Positions 54,617 through 63,960 of a DNA stretch of 64,000 nt are shown here, in pieces. Position numbers and translations under genes: made by a program. The stretch is from Candidatus Hydrogenedentota bacterium (GTDB taxonomy: Bacteria; Hydrogenedentota; Hydrogenedentia; Hydrogenedentales; JAGMZX01), in NCBI GenBank assembly GCA_029556545.1, contig JAKQEQ010000171.1:37898-101897 (forward strand). Reading direction: 5' to 3'. Below the pieces are notes generated by a model that worked only from the letters and a program-made list of their open reading frames with translations, had not been told where the DNA came from and made no database searches. The first letter of the stretch is position 1, and each line of letters begins with the position of its first letter.

Positions 54617-57600
54617 CGATGCAGTGGGCGTCCGCGGCGTCTCAAGCCAGTGACAGCCCAAGTCGCCGCGCTAGCCGCCAGCATCAGCAGACCGACCGTG
54701 CCCGCGACAGGTACGTCCGAGGTTACAACCAAGACTGCGGCATCCGAGACCACCATTGCGGTATGCGCGTCGTACACTTCGACCTCGTAGACGCCAGCGT
54801 CTTGCGGACTGACAAACTCGATGAGCAGGGTATCGCCTTGCGCGTCCTGAAGCAAGGTCCCGTCTCGCTTCCAAACGAACTCGAGCGGCGGGAAGCCGCC
54901 GGTCGCTGTGACCTGGAACATGTGCGTCGCGCCCGACGTCTTCTCGCCGCCGCCGGGCTGCTCGATGATCTGCAAGGGTTCGGCCACGGCAAGCGTTGCA
55001 GGGTTCGACGTGTACACTCCGAAGTTGTCGGTGATCTCGCACCAGTATAGACCGGCGTCCTCGAGACTCACCCGCGCGAATTGCAGCACGGCGCTATCGA
55101 CGCCGGTCCGCACACCGGCCTTCACGCCGTCGTCAAACCACCACTGATATTCGAGGGTTCCCAGCCCGCCCGTGGCGACCACCTCGAATCGGATTCCATC
55201 GCCTGCGTAGGCGAATTGGTCTTCCGGCTGTCCGGTGAACGTCACGGGAGTTCCCACGACGATGACAAGCGGGTCGGTCGCGTCGCTGGCGATGGCGGTC
55301 ATCACGGTGAGGCGCGCCTCGTAGTTGCCGGGAATTGCATAGATGTGCCGCGGGTGCTGCTCGTCGCTGAACGTGCCGTCGCCGAAATCCCAGTGCCATT
55401 CTTCGATCGGGGCGCTCCCCCCCTGCGACAGGTCCGTGAAGTCGACCGCCAGCGGCGCCAGGCCGCGCGTCGTCGAGGCCGAGAACGCGGCCACGGGCAG
55501 CGCGCCGTGCTCGTAGGCGCCCATATCGACGCCGTCGCCTTGCGGGCGCGGGACGCCGAGGATATCGGCGGCAGGCGCGCCCGCGAGCGTCCCCGTGTCG
55601 ATGCAGGGCGAGTCGAAGCGGAGAGAGAGATCGCGCTGTTGCGGATTCGCGAACAGAGGGGCGGCTGCGATATTCCCCGCGCCGGGGTAGCCGCCGGCAA
55701 CGTCGCTGTAGGTAACGTCGGCGGCGCCGACGCCGGAATTGACGATCTCGTTTGGAAAATCGTCCCAGAAGATGCAATTGCTCACAATGGGCGAGGCGTG
55801 GCGATTGTACAGCGCGCCGCCGTCGCCGTTGGACAAGAATGCGCCGTGCGTTCGGTTTTCGGAAAATGTGCAGTTCACGAGCAGGGGGGCGCAACTGAGG
55901 CTGTACATCGCGCCGCCAAGCCCGTCTTGGAATAGGGTGGCGCGGGCCGCGTTGCCCTGGAACACGCAGTTCTCGAAGCGGGGGCTTGCCCCGCTCGTGT
56001 TGTACACGGCCCCGCCGAGCCCCTGCGTCAGAAACGATCCCGTGGTTGCGTTATCGAGGAAGATGCAGTTGAACACTCGCGTCATCGCCGCGTCCCCGTT
56101 GTACATGCCGCCGCCCCCGTACTGCGCGATGTTGTCCCGAATAACACAGTTGGCGATGGTTGGCGCCGCATGCTGCACGAACACCCCCGCGCCCCGGTCC
56201 CGCGATGCCGCACTGCTGTCCGCGCGCCCGCCCTGCACCGTGAACCCGTCGAGGCGCGCGTTGCCGTTGCCGACGACCACGTGGTGGGCGGGCGCGCCCC
56301 CCCGCGCCATACCGCCGTCGATGCGCGTCGGGTTTGCGGTCCAATCCCGTTGGATTACGTCTGTCTCGACACCGGTGAAGCCGCCATATACGCTGACGCC
56401 GTCGTGCAGGACCAGCGCGCCGGTTGCGTCGGGCCGCACTTCATTGTAGACGCCCGCCGCCACCCATACGTCGCCGCCGCCGAGTTGCGCGGCCATGTCG
56501 ACGCCGTCTTGTATCCGCCGGAAGGCCTGCGCCCACGTGGTGCCGTTTTCGGCTCCCGACACGTTCCCCTGGTCTACAAATACAATGGTGAACACGCGGA
56601 TGAGACCCTCCGCCGTAGCCGTATCCGCGCCGAACGCGGTGGTTACCGTGAGCGAGACATCGTAAACGCCGGGCGCCGAGTACGTGTGGAGGGGGTTCTG
56701 GTCCGCGCTGATGCCGCCGTCGCCGAAATCCCACTGCCACTCCGTGATCGCCGCGTCGCCGGGCGTCGAGGCGTCCGCGAAACGCACCTCGAGCGGCAGC
56801 CTGCCCGCGGTCGGGTCCGCCGAAAACGCGGCAATCGGCTCGCCACCGGCGATAACGTCGATATAGCCGTGCTTGATCTCGACATCGACGCCCGCGGCGG
56901 TCGTTACCGTGAGCGAAACGTCGTACACGCCGCTGTGCGCGTACACGTGCTCGGGGTGCTGTTCCGCGCCGGTCGCGCCGTCGCCGAAGTCCCACAGCCA
57001 GCTCGTAATGGGATAGGTCCCTGCCAACGAGGCATCGGCGAATTGCACCGCGAGGGGTCGAAGCCCGGACGTAGGCGCCCCGGAAAATGCGGCGGTCGGA
57101 CCGACGGGCTCCTCGACCACGACGTAGTCGATCTCGGTGTGCGTGTCGCTTGCCGCGGCGGTGGTTACGGTGAGCGTCACCGTGAAGACGCCCGCCGTCG
57201 TGTACACGTGCTTCGGGTCCTGGGCAACGCTCCCGTTCCCGTCCCCGAAATCCCACGACCACTGCCCGATGGGGCGCGAGCCCGCCAACGAGAGGTCCGT
57301 GAAGTCCACTGTCAACGGCGCGAAGCCCGCCAGGGGAGTCCCGATGAACGCCGCCGTCGGCGCCGTATCCGCGCGGATGTAGTCCGTCCTCATGCGCGTG
57401 TCCGACATGCCGTTCGCATCGGTGACCGTGAGGCGCACGGTGTACACGCCTTCGCCGAAGCTGAACACGGGCTGCTGAAGCGTGCTGTCCGGCTCGCCGT
57501 CGTTATTGAAGTCCCACAACCATGCGACTATCGGCGCATTGCCCGGGAGGGAGGCGTCGGTAAAGGCGACCTCGAGCGGTGCGAGGCCGATCGTCGGGGC

Positions 57601-59604
57601 GGCGGTGAAATCGGCGGTCGGCCCGGAGGTGACGTTGATGTAATCTGCTTCGACGCGGGTGTCCTGTCCGAGCGCGGTGGTGATCGTCAACGCGACGGAA
57701 TACTTGCCCGGCGTGAGGTAGGTAAAGACCGGCATCTGGGCGCCGCTGTCCACGACGCCGTCGTTATTGAAATCCCAGGCCCACGCCGTAATAGGCGACG
57801 TGCCCGGGTCCGATTCGTCCGTGAACAACACGCTGAGCGGCGCGAGCCCGCTTCGGGGCATAGCCGTGAAAGAAGCCGTGGGCGGCCGGGTATGCTCGTA
57901 CGCGCCCACGTCGAAACCCGCGCCTTGTGGTCGCGGCACGCGGTTGAAATCGAAGGCTGGCGCGCCCATGCTCGTGCCCGTGTCGATACAGGGGGAACCG
58001 ACCCGGAGGCGGAAATCCGCCTCCGCCGCGTTTTCGAACAAGGGGTCCGCGACCTGTGAGTGCCCGTCGAATCCGCTCACCGAACGCCAGCCGTCGAATG
58101 CGTATTGCGTGCTGTTCCACTTGAAGGCCGCCGGCCCGTCAGGAAAATACACGTTGTAGTCGACCGTCGAGTCGGTCGCGTTGCGATGCCAGACCAACTG
58201 CTGTCGCGACGCCTGGACCACATTGTTGCGGCACACGGTATTCCGGGTCGTGCCGAAAGCGGCGTACGAGCCGATGTAAATGCCAGATCGGCCGCTATCG
58301 TGGATCGTGTTGTTGTGTATGGCGACATTGCTGAAATTGAATATCTGGATGCCGTCGTACTCGCCGTAAATCGCGTTGTTGTAGACCGCGTTGCCCGTCT
58401 TGTCTGTCACGCCGACATATAAATCGCCGTCGAAACGGATGCCGCCGCTCCGTTCGGTGAACAGGGAATCGCCGACCTCTTCATCCGTGAAGACGTACTG
58501 GTGATGCACCCGGTTGTTGCGGACGATGTTATTGTGGCCGCAGCGATAGATGTTCACTCCAAAACAGTCGTTCTCCGCCCGGCAGTTTTCGTACAGGTGA
58601 TTGCCGTCGATGACGTTGCCGTTCGCGTTCAACCCGCTGATCACGACGCCCGCGGATCCGTGGCGATACACGGTGTTTCCCGAGACCAGATTGTCAGACG
58701 TGTCGATGAGGAGGACGCCCCCGCCGCCGTTGTCATGGAGGATATTGCCCTCGAAGACGTTCGCGCGGCAGGCGTTCAGACCCCAGACAAACAGGCCGTG
58801 CCCGAAACCGCCGTGGCTCATCGATTCCGCGCTGCCCGTCATGCCGTATATCGTGCACGCGCGCGCCGTGTTGTGTTCACCTCGGCCCGTTGTGTCGGCG
58901 GCCACGAGAATCCCCGCGTACCCCGCGCAGTCGTGAACGGTAATTCCCTCGATGAGGATGTGGTTGGCGTTATACAGGCGGATACAGTCCGCGGCATACC
59001 GAATCGTGATATCGCGGAACGTTACGTACTCATTCTGGACGAATTCGACTGGAAACTGGCGCGCCGACGCCTCCACGTTGACAGGGGGAGACTCGGAGTA
59101 GACCGTCAGCACGTTGCCTGCCCAATACCATTCAAGGGCGGCGTCCACGCGGTCGACCTGCGACTCGCGTATCCCGCGCACCCCGTCGAAGATCACCACC
59201 TCGGGCGCGGTCGTAAGCGACGCCGCGTAACGGTTCCCGCCTTGCGCGGTCCAGCCCGTGACCGGATTCGCGCCGTTGATGACGGGGTTCGGGCCTGAGT
59301 CGTAGGCGCCGAAGACGATGGATGCGCTTGCGTTACCCGATCGGGTGATGAGCAGACGCTCGCGCCACGTTTCCCCTCGTTTCAAGAAGACGGCATCTCC
59401 CGGGTCAAGCGGCGCACTGTTGATCCGGCTTAACGTACGCCACGCATTGGCGGGGGACGTGCCGCCGCGCGCGTCACTGCCGTTCGTGGCGTCTACGTAA
59501 TAGTTTGTCGCCGCCGCGGCCGCGCCTATCCCCAGCGCCACCGCGAGCAACACCAGCCTTTGTCCCCCTTCCAGGCCGCTTCTACGGGCGAATCTTGCTT
59601 CCAT
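54613..59604 (-). CDS. Large secreted protein: right-handed beta-helix, 6 PKD repeats, second beta-helix, 2 Ig-like domains, C-terminal TM/sorting tail
   Basis: NosD-like helix; PTAxFxxxPxxGLAPLxVxFTDxS...WDFGDG x6; C-terminus VPVAGTVGLLMLAASAATWAVTGLRRRGRP. Confidence 0.9.
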   Translation of the reverse strand: MEARFARRSGLEGGQRLVLLAVALGIGAAAAATNYYVDATNGSDARGGTSPANAWRTLSRINSAPLDPGDAVFLKRGETWRERLLITRSGNASASIVFGAYDSGPNPVINGANPVTGWTAQGGNRYAASLTTAPEVVIFDGVRGIRESQVDRVDAALEWYWAGNVLTVYSESPPVNVEASARQFPVEFVQNEYVTFRDITIRYAADCIRLYNANHILIEGITVHDCAGYAGILVAADTTGRGEHNTARACTIYGMTGSAESMSHGGFGHGLFVWGLNACRANVFEGNILHDNGGGGVLLIDTSDNLVSGNTVYRHGSAGVVISGLNANGNVIDGNHLYENCRAENDCFGVNIYRCGHNNIVRNNRVHHQYVFTDEEVGDSLFTERSGGIRFDGDLYVGVTDKTGNAVYNNAIYGEYDGIQIFNFSNVAIHNNTIHDSGRSGIYIGSYAAFGTTRNTVCRNNVVQASRQQLVWHRNATDSTVDYNVYFPDGPAAFKWNSTQYAFDGWRSVSGFDGHSQVADPLFENAAEADFRLRVGSPCIDTGTSMGAPAFDFNRVPRPQGAGFDVGAYEHTRPPTASFTAMPRSGLAPLSVLFTDESDPGTSPITAWAWDFNNDGVVDSGAQMPVFTYLTPGKYSVALTITTALGQDTRVEADYINVTSGPTADFTAAPTIGLAPLEVAFTDASLPGNAPIVAWLWDFNNDGEPDSTLQQPVFSFGEGVYTVRLTVTDANGMSDTRMRTDYIRADTAPTAAFIGTPLAGFAPLTVDFTDLSLAGSRPIGQWSWDFGDGNGSVAQDPKHVYTTAGVFTVTLTVTTAAASDTHTEIDYVVVEEPVGPTAAFSGAPTSGLRPLAVQFADASLAGTYPITSWLWDFGDGATGAEQHPEHVYAHSGVYDVSLTVTTAAGVDVEIKHGYIDVIAGGEPIAAFSADPTAGRLPLEVRFADASTPGDAAITEWQWDFGDGGISADQNPLHTYSAPGVYDVSLTVTTAFGADTATAEGLIRVFTIVFVDQGNVSGAENGTTWAQAFRRIQDGVDMAAQLGGGDVWVAAGVYNEVRPDATGALVLHDGVSVYGGFTGVETDVIQRDWTANPTRIDGGMARGGAPAHHVVVGNGNARLDGFTVQGGRADSSAASRDRGAGVFVQHAAPTIANCVIRDNIAQYGGGGMYNGDAAMTRVFNCIFLDNATTGSFLTQGLGGAVYNTSGASPRFENCVFQGNAARATLFQDGLGGAMYSLSCAPLLVNCTFSENRTHGAFLSNGDGGALYNRHASPIVSNCIFWDDFPNEIVNSGVGAADVTYSDVAGGYPGAGNIAAAPLFANPQQRDLSLRFDSPCIDTGTLAGAPAADILGVPRPQGDGVDMGAYEHGALPVAAFSASTTRGLAPLAVDFTDLSQGGSAPIEEWHWDFGDGTFSDEQHPRHIYAIPGNYEARLTVMTAIASDATDPLVIVVGTPVTFTGQPEDQFAYAGDGIRFEVVATGGLGTLEYQWWFDDGVKAGVRTGVDSAVLQFARVSLEDAGLYWCEITDNFGVYTSNPATLAVAEPLQIIEQPGGGEKTSGATHMFQVTATGGFPPLEFVWKRDGTLLQDAQGDTLLIEFVSPQDAGVYEVEVYDAHTAMVVSDAAVLVVTSDVPVAGTVGLLMLAASAATWAVTGLRRRGRPLHR

Positions 59605-59904
59605 TAGCTTTTCCGGTTCTTCGCCCCCCGGAAGGTGTCGCTACGCTGACTCAGTCGACACTCGATAGATACAGTCTCCGAAGCGCTTTCTTTACAAATA
59701 CGAGGTTGTTCTGCCCCTCCCCACACCGCTGCTCGAAGAACAGCTCACGTCACTATCCCACTATACTTGAATCCCGCTCCGGAATCAATGCGCTAAGAAC
59801 ATGGCATAAAGCCCGCAATTCCCAAATAGTTGGAATTTCCCGTGATCCCCGCGCCTCGCGATTTGAAGCTGCCTATGCCTGTGTCCCCCTTTTCCGGGCG
59901 GTTA

Positions 59905-60630
59905 CTAGCGGTTGTGAAGCGCGTCGCGGAGCAGCGTCGCCATCCGGTCCATCTGGAGCGCGATGGCGCGGCGGCCGCGCTCGGCGCTGGCGTGCATGCG
60001 CGGGTCGTCTCCATTGACGGCCAGGATGGACTCGGTCGGGTCCTCGGGCAAGCGACCCATGTCGACCAGATCTCCCCGTAGCGCCATGACGAGCGAGGTT
60101 TCATTCGCCGCCGCGTGGTCCGTCTGGATGCCGAGGCCGTCGCTTTCGTCCTCGCGCCAGCAGACGAAGATCTGCAGACCGAGGTGGTCCCACTCGGGCC
60201 GGAGCCCGAGGAACGCTTGTGTCGAAGGGGCGTGGCCGTGCGCCACCACGATACGGAACCCGGCCCGCTTCAACTGACGCATGATGCCGGTCAGCAGCCT
60301 CGCGAAGAGGGTGTCGTAGACCCAGTAGGCGCTGCCGGGCAACTGCCGCGGCGCACCGTCGGGAAAACCGAGGATGTCCATGCCGTAGTACTCGGCGCCG
60401 TCGCGCTCGACAACGCAATCGGGGCCGAGGAACAGCGCAGGCAAGACGATCCCGCCCACGCGCTGCGCGAGCGCTTCGAAGAATCCTTGCGACTGGATAC
60501 CGTCCGCGCCGAGCGGGAGATGCGGCCCGTGCCATTCGAGTGTGCCCAGCGGCAGGTACGCGATGGGCGCGGCCGCAAGACGCTGTTGAAATGCACTCGG
60601 GGTCAATTCGGCGTACAGCACGCGGTCCAT
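59905..60630 (-). CDS. Creatininase-family protein
   Basis: AAAPIAYLPLGTLEWHGPHLPLGADGIQSQGFFEALAQRVGG; ANETSLVMALRGDLVDMGRLP. Confidence 0.9.
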   Translation of the reverse strand: MDRVLYAELTPSAFQQRLAAAPIAYLPLGTLEWHGPHLPLGADGIQSQGFFEALAQRVGGIVLPALFLGPDCVVERDGAEYYGMDILGFPDGAPRQLPGSAYWVYDTLFARLLTGIMRQLKRAGFRIVVAHGHAPSTQAFLGLRPEWDHLGLQIFVCWREDESDGLGIQTDHAAANETSLVMALRGDLVDMGRLPEDPTESILAVNGDDPRMHASAERGRRAIALQMDRMATLLRDALHNR

Positions 60631-60653
60631 GGCTCTGGTCCCTCCTGGGGCTC

Positions 60654-60705
60654 GGGGACAGGCACGTCTCCCCCGCGCGGCGCGGGGTCGCTTGTGCCAG
60701 TCCCC
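60654..60705. repeat. REP-like palindrome GGGGACAGGCACGTC...GCTTGTGCCAGTCCCC (inverse orientation of 49874-49925)
   Basis: Same 52-bp length and same arms as the 49874 copy, reverse complemented, different inner stem (CCCCGCGCGGCGCGGGG). Confidence 0.75.
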
Positions 60706-60715
60706 CGCACGGGCA

Positions 60716-61684
60716 CTATCCGGCGGTGTTCGCCGCCAGTTGTTTGAACACGCGGATATTGTAATAGCGGTCCTCGGCGAAATCGCCGTATTCCTCGCGA
60801 TGGCGAAACAATTCGCGAACCGTGTCCGTAATGGCGTATTTCGGATGAAAGCCAAGGTAGGTTTTGGCCCGGTCGCAACTAACCTTGTAGTTGCGATAGT
60901 CCTGCACGTTGCGGATATCGACGCGCGCTTTCACCCCGGTGAGAGCCTGAATCTCGTCCTTCACGAGGTCCGCCACGAGGCCGACAGTGAAGTTGTCATA
61001 CGCCACGTTGAACACGCCGCTGATGGCGTAGTCCGCCTGCACCGCGCGCAGGAATGCGCCCGCCGTGTCGCGCACGTCGATGAGGGGGCGCCAGATGGAC
61101 GGGTTATTGACGACGATGACGCCGTCCTCGATCGCGCACTTGAACATCGTATTGACGATGAGGTCGAAGCGCATCCGCGGGCTGTAGCCGTTCACCGTGC
61201 CCTGCCGCAGCGCGATGGTTGAGAAGGCGTCGTCCTGGAGCTGGAGCACACCGCGTTCGCCGGCCAGCTTCGAGACGCCGTAGGGGTAGGCGCACGTGAC
61301 CGGCGCGTCCTCGTCGTACAACTGGTTGACCGTGTAGCCGTACACCGAGCAGGACGAAGCGTAGATAAACCGGCGCACGCCCGCGCACTTCGCCTGAAAC
61401 GCGAGATACGTCGGCAACGCGCCGTTCTGGATGAAGTTCATCGCCGGATCGAATTCCGCCATTGGATCGTTCGACAAGCCCGCCAGAAAAATGACCTGCT
61501 CATACCCCTCGAGGTCCTCACGCGTCAGTTGGAACAGGTCGCGTCGCGTGACTCGGATGTCGTCCGGCAGCCGGTTGCCGAACCAGAGCAGGTCGACCAC
61601 GTCCACCGCGTAGCCGTGCTCTCGGAGCAAGGGCGCCAGCACCGAACCGATGTACCCCGCGCCGCCCGCGACCAGAATCTTCAT
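60716..61684 (-). CDS. NAD-dependent sugar epimerase/dehydratase (extended SDR)
   Basis: MKILVAGGAGYIGSVLAPLLREHGY; YASSCSVYG; YPYGVSKLAGE. Confidence 0.92.
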   Translation of the reverse strand: MKILVAGGAGYIGSVLAPLLREHGYAVDVVDLLWFGNRLPDDIRVTRRDLFQLTREDLEGYEQVIFLAGLSNDPMAEFDPAMNFIQNGALPTYLAFQAKCAGVRRFIYASSCSVYGYTVNQLYDEDAPVTCAYPYGVSKLAGERGVLQLQDDAFSTIALRQGTVNGYSPRMRFDLIVNTMFKCAIEDGVIVVNNPSIWRPLIDVRDTAGAFLRAVQADYAISGVFNVAYDNFTVGLVADLVKDEIQALTGVKARVDIRNVQDYRNYKVSCDRAKTYLGFHPKYAITDTVRELFRHREEYGDFAEDRYYNIRVFKQLAANTAG

Positions 61685-62412
61685 GAAGGGGTTCCTTTCG
61701 AGAACAGGGCCTCATAGCGCGCCGTATTCAGGGACGTGTCCTCGGGTACGTCGAAATCGACCTCGCACCGGCGCAGCGGCGCGATGGGCCGCGCGGGGTC
61801 GAGTCCGGTCGCGTACTCGTGGACTGATTTGCGCGGCCCGCCGACGTGCAGGACGCCGGTGAGGTCCGTTTCGAGCACGGGGACGATCAGCGCGGCGATG
61901 CGCGAGACCGGCTCTCGGCTGGTCCATTGGTCCGCGAACGCCCTCGGATAGGGAAAAATGTCCGGGCCGAAGGTCGTGCGGATAATCAGGGCCTTGTCAT
62001 ACAGCCGCGCGCAGCACTCGCCGCCGAGTTTCGACCAGGCGTACTTGTTCACCGGATGGACTGAGTCTTCCTCCGCGTAATTCCCTTGATCGCCGCGAAA
62101 CACGTAATCCGTCGAGATGTAGACCAGTCGAAGGCCATGCTTCATACACAACCGCACGACGTTCGCCGTGCCGATGATGTTCACTTCGAGGGCGCGCAGC
62201 GGGTCCTTCTCGACAAGCGGCGGGGAGACGAACGCGGCGGCGTGCAAGATGCACGCGATCGCGCGTTGTTCGAGATAAGCTTCCATCTGCTCGGACCGCG
62301 TGACGTCGAAATCCGTTTCCGAGGGCGCATCGAGTTCCGGCAAGAGCCGCCGCAGTGCCGTACCGAGCACCCCGCTGCCGCCGGTGAGCAGTATCTTGCG
62401 CTGATCAAGCAT
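61681..62412 (-). CDS. rmlD: SDR sugar nucleotide reductase, RmlD-like
   Basis: KILLTGGSGVLGTALRRLLPE; LVYISTDYVFRGDQGNYAEEDSVHPVNKYAWSKLGGE. Confidence 0.85.
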   Translation of the reverse strand: MLDQRKILLTGGSGVLGTALRRLLPELDAPSETDFDVTRSEQMEAYLEQRAIACILHAAAFVSPPLVEKDPLRALEVNIIGTANVVRLCMKHGLRLVYISTDYVFRGDQGNYAEEDSVHPVNKYAWSKLGGECCARLYDKALIIRTTFGPDIFPYPRAFADQWTSREPVSRIAALIVPVLETDLTGVLHVGGPRKSVHEYATGLDPARPIAPLRRCEVDFDVPEDTSLNTARYEALFSKGTPS

Positions 62413-63001
62413 CCTTGCGCACCCGGCGCTTTCCGGCGGGCTGGTACGCGAAGTTGAACTCCGCGTCGCACAGGCCGGGAGCGGCGGCGTCCTTTGGCGA
62501 GACGATCTCCGGCGCGATGGGCCAGACGATACCGACTTCCGGGTCGTTGTAGGCGAGCGCGCGCTCCGCCTCTGGGTGGTGAGTCTCGGTGCACTTGTAA
62601 TAGACGAGGCTGTTGTCCTCGAGGGCGATGAACCCGTGCGCGAAACCCGACGGTATCCACAGGGCGAGGCCGTTCTCGGCGGTCAACTCGCGACCCAGCC
62701 ATTTCCCGAAGGTGGGCGAGCCGCGCCGCAGGTCGACGGCCACGTCATAGACCGACCCGCTCAGCGTGCGGACGAGCTTGCCCATACCGTAAGGCTCGAT
62801 CTGGTAGTGCATGCCGCGCAACACGCCCCGGCGCGACAGGCTGAGATTGTCCTGTACGAATGTCTCGCGAAACTTGGCTTCCAGCCAGACCTCCCGGTTG
62901 TAACACTCCGAGAAGAAGCCCCGGTGGTCCGGGTGGAGCGTCGCAACGACCTCGAGAATCCCATCGATCTCCGTCTCACGGAATGCCACCGGCATCGGCA
63001 T
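62405..63001 (-). CDS. rmlC: dTDP-4-dehydrorhamnose 3,5-epimerase
   Basis: HRGFFSECYNREVW, FVQDNLSLSRRGVLRGMHYQIEPYGMGKLVRTLSGSVYDVAVDLRRGSPTFGKWLGREL. Confidence 0.96.
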   Translation of the reverse strand: MPMPVAFRETEIDGILEVVATLHPDHRGFFSECYNREVWLEAKFRETFVQDNLSLSRRGVLRGMHYQIEPYGMGKLVRTLSGSVYDVAVDLRRGSPTFGKWLGRELTAENGLALWIPSGFAHGFIALEDNSLVYYKCTETHHPEAERALAYNDPEVGIVWPIAPEIVSPKDAAAPGLCDAEFNFAYQPAGKRRVRKDA

Positions 63002-63095
63002 GGCTACGCTTCCCTCCAGGTTGTGTCCTCAGCCCCGGTACCTGGCATTCTATGCGGAAAGCAAGATTAATTCCAAACCGTAGGCACAGATCCGC

Positions 63096-63142
63096 GGGCA
63101 AGGGGCCAAGAGGACGAAAACGACCAAGGGGACGACGCTGGC
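63096..63142. repeat. Period-9 GRGGACGAA repeat
   Basis: aggggccaa/gaggacgaa/aacgaccaa/ggggacgac; reverse-complement class of the 42034 repeat. Confidence 0.5.
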
Positions 63143-63157
63143 CGCGGCGTCTGACGG

Positions 63158-63814
63158 CTATGGCAGTTCCCGAATCCGAATATTTCGGAAGCGCGTCTTC
63201 TTCTCGTAGTAGTTCGCGCCCGCATGCACCTGCAGCCCGATGCGCCCCCGGTCGTCAAGCAATTTCTCGCTCCCCTTCCAACTCAGGGCGTGCGCGCCGT
63301 TCAGCCAGACCTCGATAATTGGTGGATTGCCCATCACGAGCGCCAGTACTTTGTTCCATTCTCCTTTGCGGTAATGTGTCAGCCAATCGACTGCGTCCGC
63401 GCGAAAACCGCCGATCCCCTCGCCGTATACGCCGCCCACGCAGCCGCCGTCATAATAATCCACCATGATTTGATAACACTTCCCCGACTCCGTACTGCGT
63501 AGAAAGATGCCGCTATCCAGGCCCCAGTCCGGGTTCAGTTCCAATTCGAGGAGGAAGTCGCCGAAGTCGCGATCGGTGACGATGATGCCCCCGTTGCCCG
63601 GCGCGTCCTGGGCGCCCTCGATGGCGCCCTCCACGACCCGCCAGTTCTTCGTGTCGCCGTGGCCGTTCGTCTGACTGATATGCCAGCCCGCGAGGTCCTC
63701 GCCGTTGAACAGATCCGCCCACTCGTCGAACGCGGTCGCGCCGCCCGCGCGCCCGCAACCGCCCAAGCCGGCGACTAGCGCCGTCGCCGCAAGCATTGTC
63801 AATACGATCCGCAT
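63158..63814 (-). CDS. DUF1080 (3-keto-disaccharide hydrolase-like) lipoprotein
   Basis: Lipobox GLGGCG; EWADLFNGEDLAGWHISQTN; LELELNPDWGLDSGIFLRSTE. Confidence 0.92.
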   Translation of the reverse strand: MRIVLTMLAATALVAGLGGCGRAGGATAFDEWADLFNGEDLAGWHISQTNGHGDTKNWRVVEGAIEGAQDAPGNGGIIVTDRDFGDFLLELELNPDWGLDSGIFLRSTESGKCYQIMVDYYDGGCVGGVYGEGIGGFRADAVDWLTHYRKGEWNKVLALVMGNPPIIEVWLNGAHALSWKGSEKLLDDRGRIGLQVHAGANYYEKKTRFRNIRIRELP

Positions 63815-63829
63815 GGTCCGTCTCCTTAT

Positions 63830-63876
63830 TCCTTACTCGTACTCGTGCTCGTACTCGTACTCGTGCTCGTGCTACT
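63830..63876 (-). repeat. CTCGTA/CTCGTG hexamer repeat in the DUF1080 gene leader
   Basis: ctcgta ctcgtg ctcgta ctcgta ctcgtg ctcgtg cta, about 25-60 nt upstream of the start codon. Confidence 0.8.
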
Positions 63877-63897
63877 CCGAAAATCGACTCGCTTTGG

Positions 63898-63960
63898 AGT
63901 GCTGGAGCTTGCTCCAGCTTTCCCGTCCAGCAAGCTAGCTTGCCGGACAAGAGCGCAAGC
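63898..63960. repeat. Cluster of three short palindromes
   Basis: GCTGGAGCTTGCTCCAGC, CAGCAAGCTAGCTTGCCGG, GCGCAAGCAAGCTTGCGC. Confidence 0.7.

Noticed and set aside
55400-57900. DNA tandem repeat in the PKD region
   Set aside because: Repeats are at protein domain level and diverged at DNA level; expected for PKD arrays
56170-58059. 629-aa plus-strand ORF opposite the PKD protein
   Set aside because: Its internal periodicity is the antisense of the PKD repeats; no independent support
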